Notes: generated by a model from the sequence alone, not told the origin. DNA of 64,000 nucleotides from Dokdonella sp. (GCF_019634775.1 NZ_JAHCAS010000001.1:2362894-2426893), one strand, 5' to 3'; positions 17,599 to 25,282 are shown, numbered from the stretch's first letter. Program-made: numbers and translations.

Positions 17599-18588
17599 AT
17601 GCTAGCCAACCCGGCGCGGTCACGCCACGCCTTGCGCGCATCGGCCGCATCACGGTGCAAGAAGCGACTGGCGCAAGCGGGGCGCATCGAAGCGGGCACA
17701 GGCGCGAGCCGCGCTGGATGCGCAGGTGGAAGCGGAGTTCAAGCCACCGGCATCGCGCAATGGCACCTCATCACCGGCAGCCGCCAGCTTCATGAACCCT
17801 ACGGCCTCGTGTCGGTCGGCACGCCGACCCAGGGCCCCGGCTTCACCGGCCACGTCTACGATGCCCAGACCGGCATCTACTACATGCAGCAGCGCTACTA
17901 TGATCCGGTCGCGGGCAGGTTCCTGTCCGTCGACCCGGTCGGGCCGGAGGCGGCGACCGGGGCGAGCTTCAATCGGTATTGGTATGCCAACAACAATCCC
18001 TACACTTTTACTGACCCGGATGGGAGACAAGTACAAGTCATCTATGGAGTAACGCCGGGCCAGGTTCAGGCAGCAATCGGTCAACAAATGGCAGCGAAAG
18101 CGTACACTCAGGCAGTAGGAGAAGCTATGCAAGCCGTGGGACACGCGATGCCAAAGGCAGCTTTTATTCAAGCCGGAGCTCATGGCAACGCGGGGAATGG
18201 ATTAATGGGCGTTGCAGTCCAGGCATCGGGTGGGCTTGCATATAGCAGTGGAATTACTACTGGTACTGTCCCAGTCCCGGATGTGGGCTTCGTAAGCGGA
18301 GGCGCTATGGGGCAATTGGGGAGCGCCACTACTTCGACACCGGTACCTACTTCTGGGAATCCTCAGTTCGTTCTCGGCTTGTCGACGGGTGTCGATTTAG
18401 CTGTCGGACTTACCAATGATCCCTCAGGGCCATCTTCGGGGTCTGTTCTATCCATCAATACTCCGGTCGGCTCTGTTCAAGGCTCATATTCATCAGAGTC
18501 AGGAAATTGGTCGATTTCGGTCGGGATGCCATCAGTTGGTGCGAGTGTTTCTTCTCAAGAAGTCAGTACTCTCAAGAAGGAACTATGA
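17599..18588 (+). CDS. orphan Rhs fragment A: core end plus unknown toxin tip
   Basis: A 5'-less Rhs gene. Homology to the island's long rhs begins at 17766 ([13 protein letters not shown]) and covers the end of the conserved core ([32 protein letters not shown]) to NNNPY at 18003. A different, AT-richer tip of about 190 residues then follows DPDGRQ. The tip is Gly/Ser/Ala-rich ([19 protein letters not shown]) with no catalytic motif I recognise. The first in-frame ATG is 17599, giving 329 residues, but residues before the core are not Rhs-like, so it may be silent. Its stop overlaps the next gene by 4 bp, as toxin and immunity genes do. Confidence 0.6.
   Translation: MLANPARSRHALRASAASRCKKRLAQAGRIEAGTGASRAGCAGGSGVQATGIAQWHLITGSRQLHEPYGLVSVGTPTQGPGFTGHVYDAQTGIYYMQQRYYDPVAGRFLSVDPVGPEAATGASFNRYWYANNNPYTFTDPDGRQVQVIYGVTPGQVQAAIGQQMAAKAYTQAVGEAMQAVGHAMPKAAFIQAGAHGNAGNGLMGVAVQASGGLAYSSGITTGTVPVPDVGFVSGGAMGQLGSATTSTPVPTSGNPQFVLGLSTGVDLAVGLTNDPSGPSSGSVLSINTPVGSVQGSYSSESGNWSISVGMPSVGASVSSQEVSTLKKEL
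17766..18003 (+). repeat. Rhs core repeat, copy A (inverted relative to copies B and C)
   Basis: A 238-bp segment matching 20996-21233 in inverted orientation, with three mismatches by eye and equal length. Homology starts abruptly at CCTCATC, just after a one-base deletion relative to copy B, and ends at CCCTAC where the variable tip begins. Confidence 0.9.
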
Positions 18589-18908
18589 TGGTATGCGAGA
18601 ATGGCAGTTTCGCAAATTTCATATTCTTGCTTGGAGCTATTCTATTCTTGTCTGTTTCCATGCTCCTGATTTTCAGAATCATAACTATCTCTGCTCTTAG
18701 CGATATCGGAAGTGCGAAATCAATAATCCCAAGGAGATTGTTCGTTCTTGGGGATATGTTTGCATTCAGGGCTGTAATTTATAGTTTTGGCTCTCGCGAA
18801 CTTAGCAATGGGAAACGGGTACTGATTTTCATTAATGCCATTTCATACGTCTCCAGTTTTGCTTGTGCAATTGCTTTAGGTGTGGCCTTTTTGAGGGGCT
18901 GTAATTAG
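18585..18908 (+). CDS. small membrane protein, candidate immunity protein for Rhs tip A
   Basis: A 107-residue protein with two or three hydrophobic segments: FANFIFLLGAILFLSVSMLL near the N-terminus, and FINAISYVSSFACAIALGVAFL at the end. ATG codons at 18585 and 18588 follow AAGGA; the first overlaps the stop of the Rhs tip (ATGA). AT-rich composition matches the tip and differs from the chromosome. Position and coupling suggest an immunity protein. Its membrane location hints that the tip A toxin acts on or in the inner membrane, which is inference only. Confidence 0.6.
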   Translation: MMVCENGSFANFIFLLGAILFLSVSMLLIFRIITISALSDIGSAKSIIPRRLFVLGDMFAFRAVIYSFGSRELSNGKRVLIFINAISYVSSFACAIALGVAFLRGCN

Positions 18909-19118
18909 TTTGGTTACGGGGTCCTTCCCCCGTAGAGTGAGTCCACGGATTTCTGGAAACTTCCCCAAACGGAGGGGTGAATTCAACTCCGAAGTGCACC
19001 GCGATTGAAGGATGCTTCGAAGAGGGGCCGGGCTTTGCTTCAGACTTTTTCAAACGGGCGTATGTGAACCTGGAACCGTTTTTGTTCTAGCGTCAGACGG
19101 ACGGATGGATGGCCAAAT

Positions 19119-19147
19119 GCAAAGCCCGGCGCGGGGCCGGGCTTTGC
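19119..19147. other. strong hairpin in the gap after immunity gene A
   Basis: A perfect 12-bp stem (GCAAAGCCCGGC / GCCGGGCTTTGC, 5-nt loop). The right-arm sequence also occurs once at about 19026-19038. It lacks a following T run, so it is not a textbook terminator, but it lies between convergent genes and could end transcription from both. The rest of 18909-19204 shows nothing I recognise. Confidence 0.55.
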
Positions 19148-19204
19148 AAGGTAATTAGATTAGACGAGAAATTCGACTCTGACCACATCTTTTTCAGCCT
19201 ACGC

Positions 19205-19762
19205 CTATAGCCCGTCATCTCTTTCTGATAACCATAACGAGAAATGCTCTCTCGCCTTCACCAAACTAAAATGCGAAGAAAATATTAAATCAGCCCCTCC
19301 ATCATAAGGAGCATAAGCGCTACCAGCTGGCACATTGGCGAATAGGACAGGGCAAGCTCTGTCATTGGCTATTTCAACGACCAATTCTTCATACCTAGCT
19401 GCATTCCATACAATGCGAGAAAATATAATTTCAAAATCGCCATGATCATCTGAATTATTAATGTAAGTATTAAAATCAATATCCTTAGGAAAAATTTTAA
19501 TAAATTCAGATTTCAAGCCTCGATCAAATATAGAGGCGAATAAAATACATTCACTCTGATCACCAAGAACGTAGTTTGAAACACTTCTTTGCCGCAACAA
19601 TACCTCGTGGCGCTCACAGTCAGTGCTTGCGTATCTTTTGGCGCCTGGAAGGCTATGAATTCTCAGCCATCGATCGGAAAGCAATTCTCTACATGAAAAG
19701 CCAATAGGTAGTGAATTGCCGAATGATCGATGCCATTCCTCTTGTAGAGATAAATTATCCAT
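19205..19762 (-). CDS. AT-rich orphan gene in the Rhs island (immunity-like, unknown)
   Basis: A 185-residue soluble protein without signal peptide or membrane helix, beginning MDNLSLQEEWHRSFG and ending FSLWLSERDDGL. It has scattered aromatic and acidic residues and a segment AYAPYDGGADLIF near the end. I do not recognise the family with confidence. Low GC, location between two Rhs toxin modules and size fit a stray immunity gene whose toxin is lost. The start at 19762 lies exactly where the remnant of an opposite-strand regulator begins, so this gene probably replaced that regulator's 5' part. Confidence 0.6.
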   Translation of the reverse strand: MDNLSLQEEWHRSFGNSLPIGFSCRELLSDRWLRIHSLPGAKRYASTDCERHEVLLRQRSVSNYVLGDQSECILFASIFDRGLKSEFIKIFPKDIDFNTYINNSDDHGDFEIIFSRIVWNAARYEELVVEIANDRACPVLFANVPAGSAYAPYDGGADLIFSSHFSLVKAREHFSLWLSERDDGL

Positions 19763-19764
19763 TG

Positions 19765-19887
19765 GGCGCCTCTGAACCGGCGCCCAAGCTCCAACAGCAG
19801 CTCGAGCGCATCAGCGCGCTACCCAAGGCCCGCCAGCGCGTCGTCAGCGAAGTGCTCGACTCGCTGCTCGCTCAGCCGGCCCGCTGA
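19765..19887 (+). pseudogene. 3' remnant of an XRE-type regulator gene
   Basis: The frame reads GASEPAPKLQQQLERISALP then KARQRVVSEVLDSLLAQPAR and a stop at 19885-19887. It resembles the C-terminal tail of helix-turn-helix (XRE) regulators, which commonly end in KLQQQLERV..LP+..+..V.EVLD..L. No DNA-binding part is present upstream, since the AT-rich gene 19205-19762 begins there on the other strand. The gene's own terminator survives at 19913-19936. GC content returns to chromosomal level here. Confidence 0.55.
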
Positions 19888-19912
19888 GCGAAATCCAAGC
19901 CGCCGAACGCAG

Positions 19913-19936
19913 CGAGGCCCGCGGATGCGGGCCTCG
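19913..19936 (+). terminator. intrinsic terminator of the truncated regulator
   Basis: CGAGGCCCGC-GGAT-GCGGGCCTCG is a perfect 10-bp GC-rich stem with a 4-nt loop, followed by GCGTTTTCTCGTTTT. Its orientation fits the remnant gene that ends at 19887. Confidence 0.8.
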
Positions 19937-19974
19937 GCGTTTTCTCGTTTTCTGGGTGTCCTCGATCTTCTCGT

Positions 19975-20421
19975 TCAACCCGCCTTGCCGCGTTGGGATT
20001 CGACATCCACCAACGGATGCTCGCAGTCGACGGTAGCGTCAGGCTCCGCCTGTCGATGCCGCTCGTGACGAACGACCAGGTTAGTACTCGCATCTCCCGC
20101 GATGATGTAGACACTGCCGCCGACCAAGAATCGATCGGAGTCTCGCGTCTTGACCGCGACGCGCTTCCCAGTGTCCGCGAAGAAACGAAAGCATCGGTCG
20201 TTGGTGAGCGCCTGACGTTCCTGCATCACGTACGAGCCAGGAGCGAGAAAAGATCCCCGATGAAAATGATGAAGCTCTGCATGAATGCAGTGGTTGCCGA
20301 CGGGAGGACTCGCAGCCTCGACGCAACCCGAAATCTCTGAGGTTGCGTTGCTTCGAGTACTCGCACATCCGGACATGAGCACCGCAGACAAGACAAACAC
20401 GGCAGCCCTACTGGATTTCAT
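19975..20421 (-). CDS. lipoprotein, candidate immunity protein for Rhs tip B
   Basis: A 148-residue lipoprotein with signal peptide MKSSRAAVFVLSAVLMSGC; the lipobox LMSGC places the acylated Cys at residue 19. The mature part has paired Cys residues (SGCVEA, GNHCIHAE, DRCFRFF, VDCEHP) and ends in a charged tail. The start at 20421 overlaps the end of the long rhs gene (stop 20408-20410) by 14 bp. Periplasmic lipoproteins are the usual immunity proteins of lipase-type secreted toxins, which fits the alpha/beta-hydrolase tip it follows. The role is inferred. Confidence 0.7.
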   Translation of the reverse strand: MKSSRAAVFVLSAVLMSGCASTRSNATSEISGCVEAASPPVGNHCIHAELHHFHRGSFLAPGSYVMQERQALTNDRCFRFFADTGKRVAVKTRDSDRFLVGGSVYIIAGDASTNLVVRHERHRQAEPDATVDCEHPLVDVESQRGKAG

Positions 20422-23353
20422 CGCGATTCCTCAACAATGCCGCTTCAACGATATTAACGTGATTGACGCTCAGGTCCCCGGTGAAGTCTTGGCCGCCGAC
20501 TGGCACCCCACCGATAGTTACCGGCCTACCAAGAAATGGATTCAGTCCAAAAATGCTTGTTTGCGGATTTCTCTGGAAGTAGTTCAGCGCATCGGCGACG
20601 TTTCCACCACGCACCGCGATGGTCGCGTCATTCAAGTCATGTGGATCGAAGGTCGTAAGAGTCGCGACACCGACTCCCTTCTTGCCAAGGTTGTTAGCCA
20701 CCTCGACGGCAGCTCGCCCGCCTCGACTGTAGCCAAGAAGGTGAACTTCGCCGTCCGGGTGCTTCTTCTTGAACTCAAGGATGTCCTTGGTCGCCTGGGC
20801 TCTACCTCGCGGCCCATGCGCATAGACCTTACCGGTAAGCTCCTTCTCAACGAACGGCACAAACGTCTGGTTGTCTCCGCCGGCATCGCCAACCTGAGCG
20901 CCGCGAAATCCAACGACGATCTTGCTGTGATCTCCCTCGCGACAAATTCGAGTGCCCGTTGGTGCCGCACATCGACCATCTGGGTCTGTGTAGCGGTAGG
21001 GGTTGTTATTGGCATACCAATACCGATTGAAGTTCGCCCCGGTCGCCGCCTCCGGCCCGACCGGGTCGACGGACAGGAACCTGCCCGCGACCGGATCATA
21101 GTAGCGCTGCTGCATGTAGTAGATGCCGGTCTGGGCATCGTAGACGTGGCCGGTGAAGCCGGGGCCCTGGGTCGGCGTGCCGACCGACACGAGGCCGTAG
21201 GGTTCATGAAGCTGGCGGCTGCCGGTGATGAGGGTGCCGGTGGCGTCGGTCTCGGCCGTAGGGCTGCCGACGCCATCGGTATGCTGGTAACGCACCGTGG
21301 TCGTGCCGCCCGCGCCGGTGATCCGCTTGGCGACCAGGTGCTTGCCGAGATAGACGTACTGCTCGGTGCCGACGGCACCGGTCGCGCCGACCTGCAGTAG
21401 CTGGCCGCCCTGGCTGTAGATCTGGTACTTCTTCGGGCCTGTGCCGAGCTGGATCGTCGTGCGGCGGCGGTGGCCGTCGTAGCTGTAGGTCTCGTTGAAG
21501 GTGCCGGTCACCTGCAACACCCGGTTGCCGAGGTCGTAGGTGAAATGGCTGCTCGGCGAGGTGTCCCTGATCCGGGCGGTCACGTTGCCGCGCTTGCCGG
21601 CCGCACCGGTGTACTGGTACTGGAACTTGAGCACCTGGGTGTCGGTGTTGCGGATGCCGGTCTGGCGCCAGGTCGCCGGGTCGTATTCGTGGAGGTAGGG
21701 TCGATAGCCCGTGGTGTAGCTGCGCAGGTTGTCGAGCGGGTCGTAGGTGAAGGCCAGTGGCGCCCCGCCGAGGGTGCTGAAGTAGGTTTCCGTCAGGCGG
21801 TCACGGCCGTCGTAGGCCATGGTCCGCGAGCGCAAGTCGCCCGGCGCGGTGCTGGTGATGGCGACGACGTTGGCGTTCTCGTCCCAGTCGTAGTTGTCGG
21901 CGAGGATCGTCGTGCCGCCCTTGGTCTCGGTGATGACGTCGGGCAGGCCACGATGCAGGGTTTGCGTGCTGTCGTGATAGACGCCGTTGCCGTAGCTGAA
22001 CGCCTTGAGGGCGCCGTTGACGTGGCGCTGGACGCCGGTGGCGTAGCTGCCCGACTTCGTCGGTTCGCCCAGGCCGTTCGGGGCGAAGTCGACGCTACTG
22101 CCATCCGGATAGGTCAACGAGGCTTCGTGTCCGTTGGCGTTGTAGGCGTGGCCGATCGAGAAGCTCGAGGTGCCGCTGCTCAGCAGCTCGCTCGTCAGCA
22201 GGCCGCGGCCGTTGTAGCCATAGGTCCAGGTGTGCCCGCCCGAGGCGACTGTCCACGGCAGGCCGTCGGCGTGATACGTCGTGTTGATCGGCGAACTGCC
22301 GTCGCCGAACGTGGTGTCCTTCAGGCGGTTGCGCGTGTCGTAGACGTACGAGGTCTTTTGCGCGGCCGGCACGTTGGCCTGATGGCACTGGTTGGTCAGG
22401 CCGTAGCCACTGAAGTCCTGGCCGGATGCCCGCCATTCCACGTTGCCCGCGGCGTCGTAGCCCACGATCGTCGCGTAGGTCTCGGGATCGATCGTCTTGC
22501 ACAGGCGCTTGTTCGAATCGTAGACATAGCTGCGCATCGACGAGATCGTCGTCCCGCCGTACGGGCCGTAGCGTTGCATCGACACCGGCAGGGCGAACTC
22601 GTTGCGCGCGATCACGGTCGTGGTCGACAGCGGTTCTGAGATCTTCGTCGGCCACTGCTCGGTCGGCTCGTCGAAGGCCATGTACTCGGTCGTGGTCTTG
22701 TAGTTGCGGGCGTTCCAGAACTCCGTCTTGAAGCCGGTCACGTAGTGGGTTGCGGTGTTCAACGCACCGAGTTCGCTGTCGAGAGAAGTCCACGTCTGGC
22801 GGCCGAGGGCGTCATAGCCGGTCGAGAGGCCCGCGGTGATCGTGCTGATCGTGCCCGACGCCTTGGGGTGCGAGGCGAAGATCTCGCGTCCGGCATGATC
22901 GAAGTTGCGTACGGTGATGCGCTGCGTGCCGTCGCCGGGCTCGACGACGGTGACGCGGGGTTGCCAGAGGGCATCGAGCACGGTGCGCTTCGTGCCGGTG
23001 CCGGTAGTCACGGTCTGGGTCCAGTGGCCCGCCGCGACGCCGTACTCCGCGCCGGCAGGCTGCAGGGCGATCGAGGTGGTGTTCCAAGCCTGCGTGTCGC
23101 CCAGCGGGTGGCGGATCTGGTAGAGCCGCCCATCGCCGCGATAGTCGTAGTTCGTCGTGTAGCCGCGTTCGGTCGTCACGGCGGTGATCTGGCCGTGATC
23201 GTTGACCTGTGCGCTGGTCGCGCTCGAGTCCGGATACGTGATCGATTGCGGGATGCCACGGTGGAACACGCCCAGGTTGGTCTGGTGCGTGGTCAAGCCG
23301 GCCTGACGCACCCACTGGAGAGTGCCATCCGTTCGATACTGCATGGTGCGCAC
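20408..23353 (-). CDS. Rhs/YD-repeat polymorphic toxin B with lipase-like C-terminal tip, N-terminus missing
   Basis: A 981-residue Rhs protein. Many YD-type repeats (YDALGRQTW, YDSNKRLCKT, YDGRDRLTET, YDGHRRRTT) lead into the conserved core ([20 protein letters not shown]) and DPDGR near 790. The variable tip holds LLGYSRGG with nucleophile S876, then TTFDPHD (D903) and VNHVNIVEAAL (H965), a plausible Ser-Asp-His hydrolase triad. The visible start is GTG 23353, but Rhs-type sequence (ARTGEWSFG) continues about 45 bp further before an IS3 remnant and a stop. The usual PAAR or signal domain is therefore gone, and export as it stands is doubtful. An overlapping lipoprotein gene follows. Confidence 0.8.
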   Translation of the reverse strand: MRTMQYRTDGTLQWVRQAGLTTHQTNLGVFHRGIPQSITYPDSSATSAQVNDHGQITAVTTERGYTTNYDYRGDGRLYQIRHPLGDTQAWNTTSIALQPAGAEYGVAAGHWTQTVTTGTGTKRTVLDALWQPRVTVVEPGDGTQRITVRNFDHAGREIFASHPKASGTISTITAGLSTGYDALGRQTWTSLDSELGALNTATHYVTGFKTEFWNARNYKTTTEYMAFDEPTEQWPTKISEPLSTTTVIARNEFALPVSMQRYGPYGGTTISSMRSYVYDSNKRLCKTIDPETYATIVGYDAAGNVEWRASGQDFSGYGLTNQCHQANVPAAQKTSYVYDTRNRLKDTTFGDGSSPINTTYHADGLPWTVASGGHTWTYGYNGRGLLTSELLSSGTSSFSIGHAYNANGHEASLTYPDGSSVDFAPNGLGEPTKSGSYATGVQRHVNGALKAFSYGNGVYHDSTQTLHRGLPDVITETKGGTTILADNYDWDENANVVAITSTAPGDLRSRTMAYDGRDRLTETYFSTLGGAPLAFTYDPLDNLRSYTTGYRPYLHEYDPATWRQTGIRNTDTQVLKFQYQYTGAAGKRGNVTARIRDTSPSSHFTYDLGNRVLQVTGTFNETYSYDGHRRRTTIQLGTGPKKYQIYSQGGQLLQVGATGAVGTEQYVYLGKHLVAKRITGAGGTTTVRYQHTDGVGSPTAETDATGTLITGSRQLHEPYGLVSVGTPTQGPGFTGHVYDAQTGIYYMQQRYYDPVAGRFLSVDPVGPEAATGANFNRYWYANNNPYRYTDPDGRCAAPTGTRICREGDHSKIVVGFRGAQVGDAGGDNQTFVPFVEKELTGKVYAHGPRGRAQATKDILEFKKKHPDGEVHLLGYSRGGRAAVEVANNLGKKGVGVATLTTFDPHDLNDATIAVRGGNVADALNYFQRNPQTSIFGLNPFLGRPVTIGGVPVGGQDFTGDLSVNHVNIVEAALLRNRDEIQ
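20996..21316 (-). repeat. Rhs core repeat, copy B (in the long rhs gene)
   Basis: This 321-bp stretch is shared with copy C (24798-25118, same orientation), and its 20996-21233 part with copy A (17766-18003, opposite orientation). The boundary with the tip is the NNNPY codons at 20996. Confidence 0.9.
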
Positions 23354-23400
23354 GAGGCGCCCGAAGCTCCACTCGCCCGTGCGCGCCAGGGTGGTCGGGT

Positions 23401-23454
23401 GATCACTTGGGCTACCTCAGCCCGGAAGAGTTCGAGCTGTCCCATGTCGCTTAG
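23401..23454 (+). mobile_element. remnant of an IS3-family transposase (orfB end)
   Basis: The plus strand reads GDHLGYLSPEEFELSHVA and a stop. LGYLSPxEFE is the typical C-terminal end of IS3-family integrase-type transposases. Nothing else of the IS remains. It abuts the truncated 5' end of the long rhs gene, so the insertion or a later deletion probably removed the rhs N-terminus. Confidence 0.6.
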
Positions 23455-23535
23455 CAGGGTGTCCGCGAAACGGGGGCAAGATCAGGGGGCCAGTCGCCCC
23501 CATCAATCGAAAAACGAACCTGACCCCTATTCGGA

Positions 23536-23569
23536 TTTTTCAGCACCCTGCTAACAGGGTGCTGAAAAA
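23536..23569. other. perfect 15-bp hairpin formed by facing IS/MITE ends
   Basis: TTTTTCAGCACCCTG-CTAA-CAGGGTGCTGAAAAA is a perfect inverted repeat. The right half is also the left end of the MITE-like element 23552-23707, and the left half looks like the end of a second element facing it. A further partial copy (TTAGCAGGGTG) overlaps the IS3 remnant at 23451-23461. Confidence 0.7.
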
Positions 23570-23707
23570 CTCGGACATGAGCCCCAAGGGTGAAAAACTG
23601 CGGCGGACCGAGACGCTAAACCACTGATTCTATTGGTGCGCAACAGAGTAAACATATACGACATTCGTCAAGATTCAAGGTAACGCGGGTTTTTCAGCGC
23701 ACTGCTA
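23552..23707. mobile_element. MITE-like element with 21-bp terminal inverted repeats
   Basis: Left end TAACAGGGTGCTGAAAAACTC (23552-23572) and right end (23687-23707) are inverted repeats matching at about 17 of 21 positions. The 156-bp element has no coding capacity. The sequence CTAA flanks or overlaps both ends. The right end contributes the TAG stop of the candidate immunity gene C (23705-23707). Confidence 0.55.
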
Positions 23708-24214
23708 ATCCTTTCTCTTGTTCGTTCGACCTGAAATTTCCTCCGGCGTTCCAGAAAGATATTTATCTTCCGGAGCTTCCGGCCGAGGCGAAAGCGGATA
23801 TGCATCGATAAGCACTGAAATATAACCAATCCCCGGTTGATCACCAATTATTTTGTATTTGAATAATCCTACTATTCTAATATTCTTACGATTAAAATCT
23901 CTCGCCAGATTTTTGCGCTCATCAAATGGTATCTTTATATTAAGTGAGTCCTGTGAGATTCCGAAATCATAAGAAGATTGGGTTGGGTATACAGCAAGCC
24001 TACCATTATCTATAGCCATATATCCTTTTACGGAAATATATTTTCCATCGTACCTGCTCGGGCTGGCAAGTAACTTGTAAAAAGATATTTCACACACGGC
24101 AACCGAGCCAACGGTAAATGAGCACTCCTCATCTCGCGCATGACTTATGGTGGCCATCGAAGATAGAAGCACTGCCAGTAAAAAATGCCCGTGGCTGATG
24201 AGCTTAGAACTCAT
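23705..24214 (-). CDS. secreted protein, candidate immunity protein for Rhs tip C
   Basis: A 169-residue AT-rich protein with a signal peptide (MSSKLISHGHFLLAVLLSSMATISHA). The mature part has CEISFYKLLASPSRYDGKY, VKGYM, LAVYPTQSSYDFGIS and NIRIVGLFKY, alternating strands like a small beta barrel. It looks like the periplasmic 'YDGK..V.GY' proteins often found beside toxins. The start at 24214 is chosen for the signal peptide and overlaps the end of Rhs fragment C by 11 bp. An earlier ATG at 24280 is less likely. Confidence 0.6.
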   Translation of the reverse strand: MSSKLISHGHFLLAVLLSSMATISHARDEECSFTVGSVAVCEISFYKLLASPSRYDGKYISVKGYMAIDNGRLAVYPTQSSYDFGISQDSLNIKIPFDERKNLARDFNRKNIRIVGLFKYKIIGDQPGIGYISVLIDAYPLSPRPEAPEDKYLSGTPEEISGRTNKRKD

Positions 24215-25175
24215 AGGAACTCTGGTTTTTGTATGCATCACTTGGTGCCACTCTATTGTGGCGATACTTTCCATAATCAAACGATCTGGAAGTCTCGTCG
24301 GGAAAAATTACGTATCCGTTCGTCTGGCGATCTATGAGCATTTGTATATCAACTCTACTAAATCCACCATCATTTGCCCAGTGCGTATGTACGAAACCCC
24401 AATAAGATGGGTCCCCGGGCCTCCCAGGGATCGGAACTCCGGCTCCGTACCCGGCGAACTCACCTGATAGAAGAAACTGCGCAGAAATTTGGAAATCGGT
24501 TAATACATACGCCATCCCCTTAGACGCGATCTGCGTAATTATATTAGCACCGAACTCCACACCAAGTTCTTTGGATTTTCTCGCAAAGGATCGCCCAAAG
24601 GCTTTCTTAGCATCTCCGGAAGTGGAATATGGATTAGAAAGCTTCGCTTCTTGACTGCGCATATAGGTTTGAGCCTGCGCGAATCTTTCGCCCGCAGTCG
24701 CCGGATTGATAGAAAGAGTTCCGCCTCGCTCGCCTTGAGCTAGTCTACAAGTAGTGTCTTTTCCACACGCGCGCCTGCCATCCGGATCAATGTTTTTGTA
24801 GGGATTGTTATTGGCATACCAATACCGATTGAAGTTCGCCCCGGTCGCCGCCTCCGGCCCGACCTGGTCGACGGACAGGAACCTGCCCGCGACCGGATCA
24901 TAGTAGCGCTGCTGCATGTAGTAGATGCCGGTCTGGGCATCGTAGACGTGGCCGGTGAAGCCGGGGCCCTGGGTCGGCGTGCCGACCGACACGAGGCCGT
25001 AGGGTTCATGAAGCTGGCGGCTGCCGGTGATGAGGGTGCCCGAGGCATCGGTCTCGGCCGTAGGGCTGCCGACGCCATCGGTATGCTGGTAACGCACCGT
25101 GGTCGTGCCGCCCGCGCCACCAGCTGGGCAAGACACGCAGAGTGTGCTACCGAGGTGAGGGCGTCGACCGTTCAT
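24204..25175 (-). CDS. orphan Rhs fragment C: core end plus DUF4329/JAB-like tip
   Basis: Rhs homology covers 25118-24798 (GGTTTVRYQHTDGVGSPTAET to NNNPY), and a new AT-rich tip then follows DPDGRRACGKD. The tip ends with GFVHTHWANDGGFSRVDIQM ... NGYVIFPDE ... YGKYR, which resembles the HxH(x)n[S/D] arrangement of DUF4329/JAB-type metallo-hydrolase tips. The only ATG upstream of the core is at 25175, giving 323 residues with a non-Rhs leader. The real 5' part is missing, so this may be an unexpressed reserve tip. A candidate immunity gene overlaps its stop. Confidence 0.55.
   Translation of the reverse strand: MNGRRPHLGSTLCVSCPAGGAGGTTTVRYQHTDGVGSPTAETDASGTLITGSRQLHEPYGLVSVGTPTQGPGFTGHVYDAQTGIYYMQQRYYDPVAGRFLSVDQVGPEAATGANFNRYWYANNNPYKNIDPDGRRACGKDTTCRLAQGERGGTLSINPATAGERFAQAQTYMRSQEAKLSNPYSTSGDAKKAFGRSFARKSKELGVEFGANIITQIASKGMAYVLTDFQISAQFLLSGEFAGYGAGVPIPGRPGDPSYWGFVHTHWANDGGFSRVDIQMLIDRQTNGYVIFPDETSRSFDYGKYRHNRVAPSDAYKNQSSYEF
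24798..25118 (-). repeat. Rhs core repeat, copy C
   Basis: This 321-bp segment is nearly identical to 20996-21316 in the same orientation, with a few substitutions (for example VDQVG for VDPVG, and DASGT for DATGT). Homology stops sharply at 25118, about 165 bp from the end of kmo. Confidence 0.88.
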
Positions 25176-25282
25176 GCCGGGAAGACCGCTCGGCAGGAAC
25201 TGCGGACGCACCGCCGCCGCCCGCGCCACCGTACGGAACAGCGCGCAGCCCTTGTACGCGTTGCATCGTCCGGGGTCGTCGC

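Noticed and set aside
17589..17765. Possible gene end between ccmA and Rhs fragment A
   Set aside because: A short frame ([20 protein letters not shown]) looks protein-like, but it is too short and unmatched to call.
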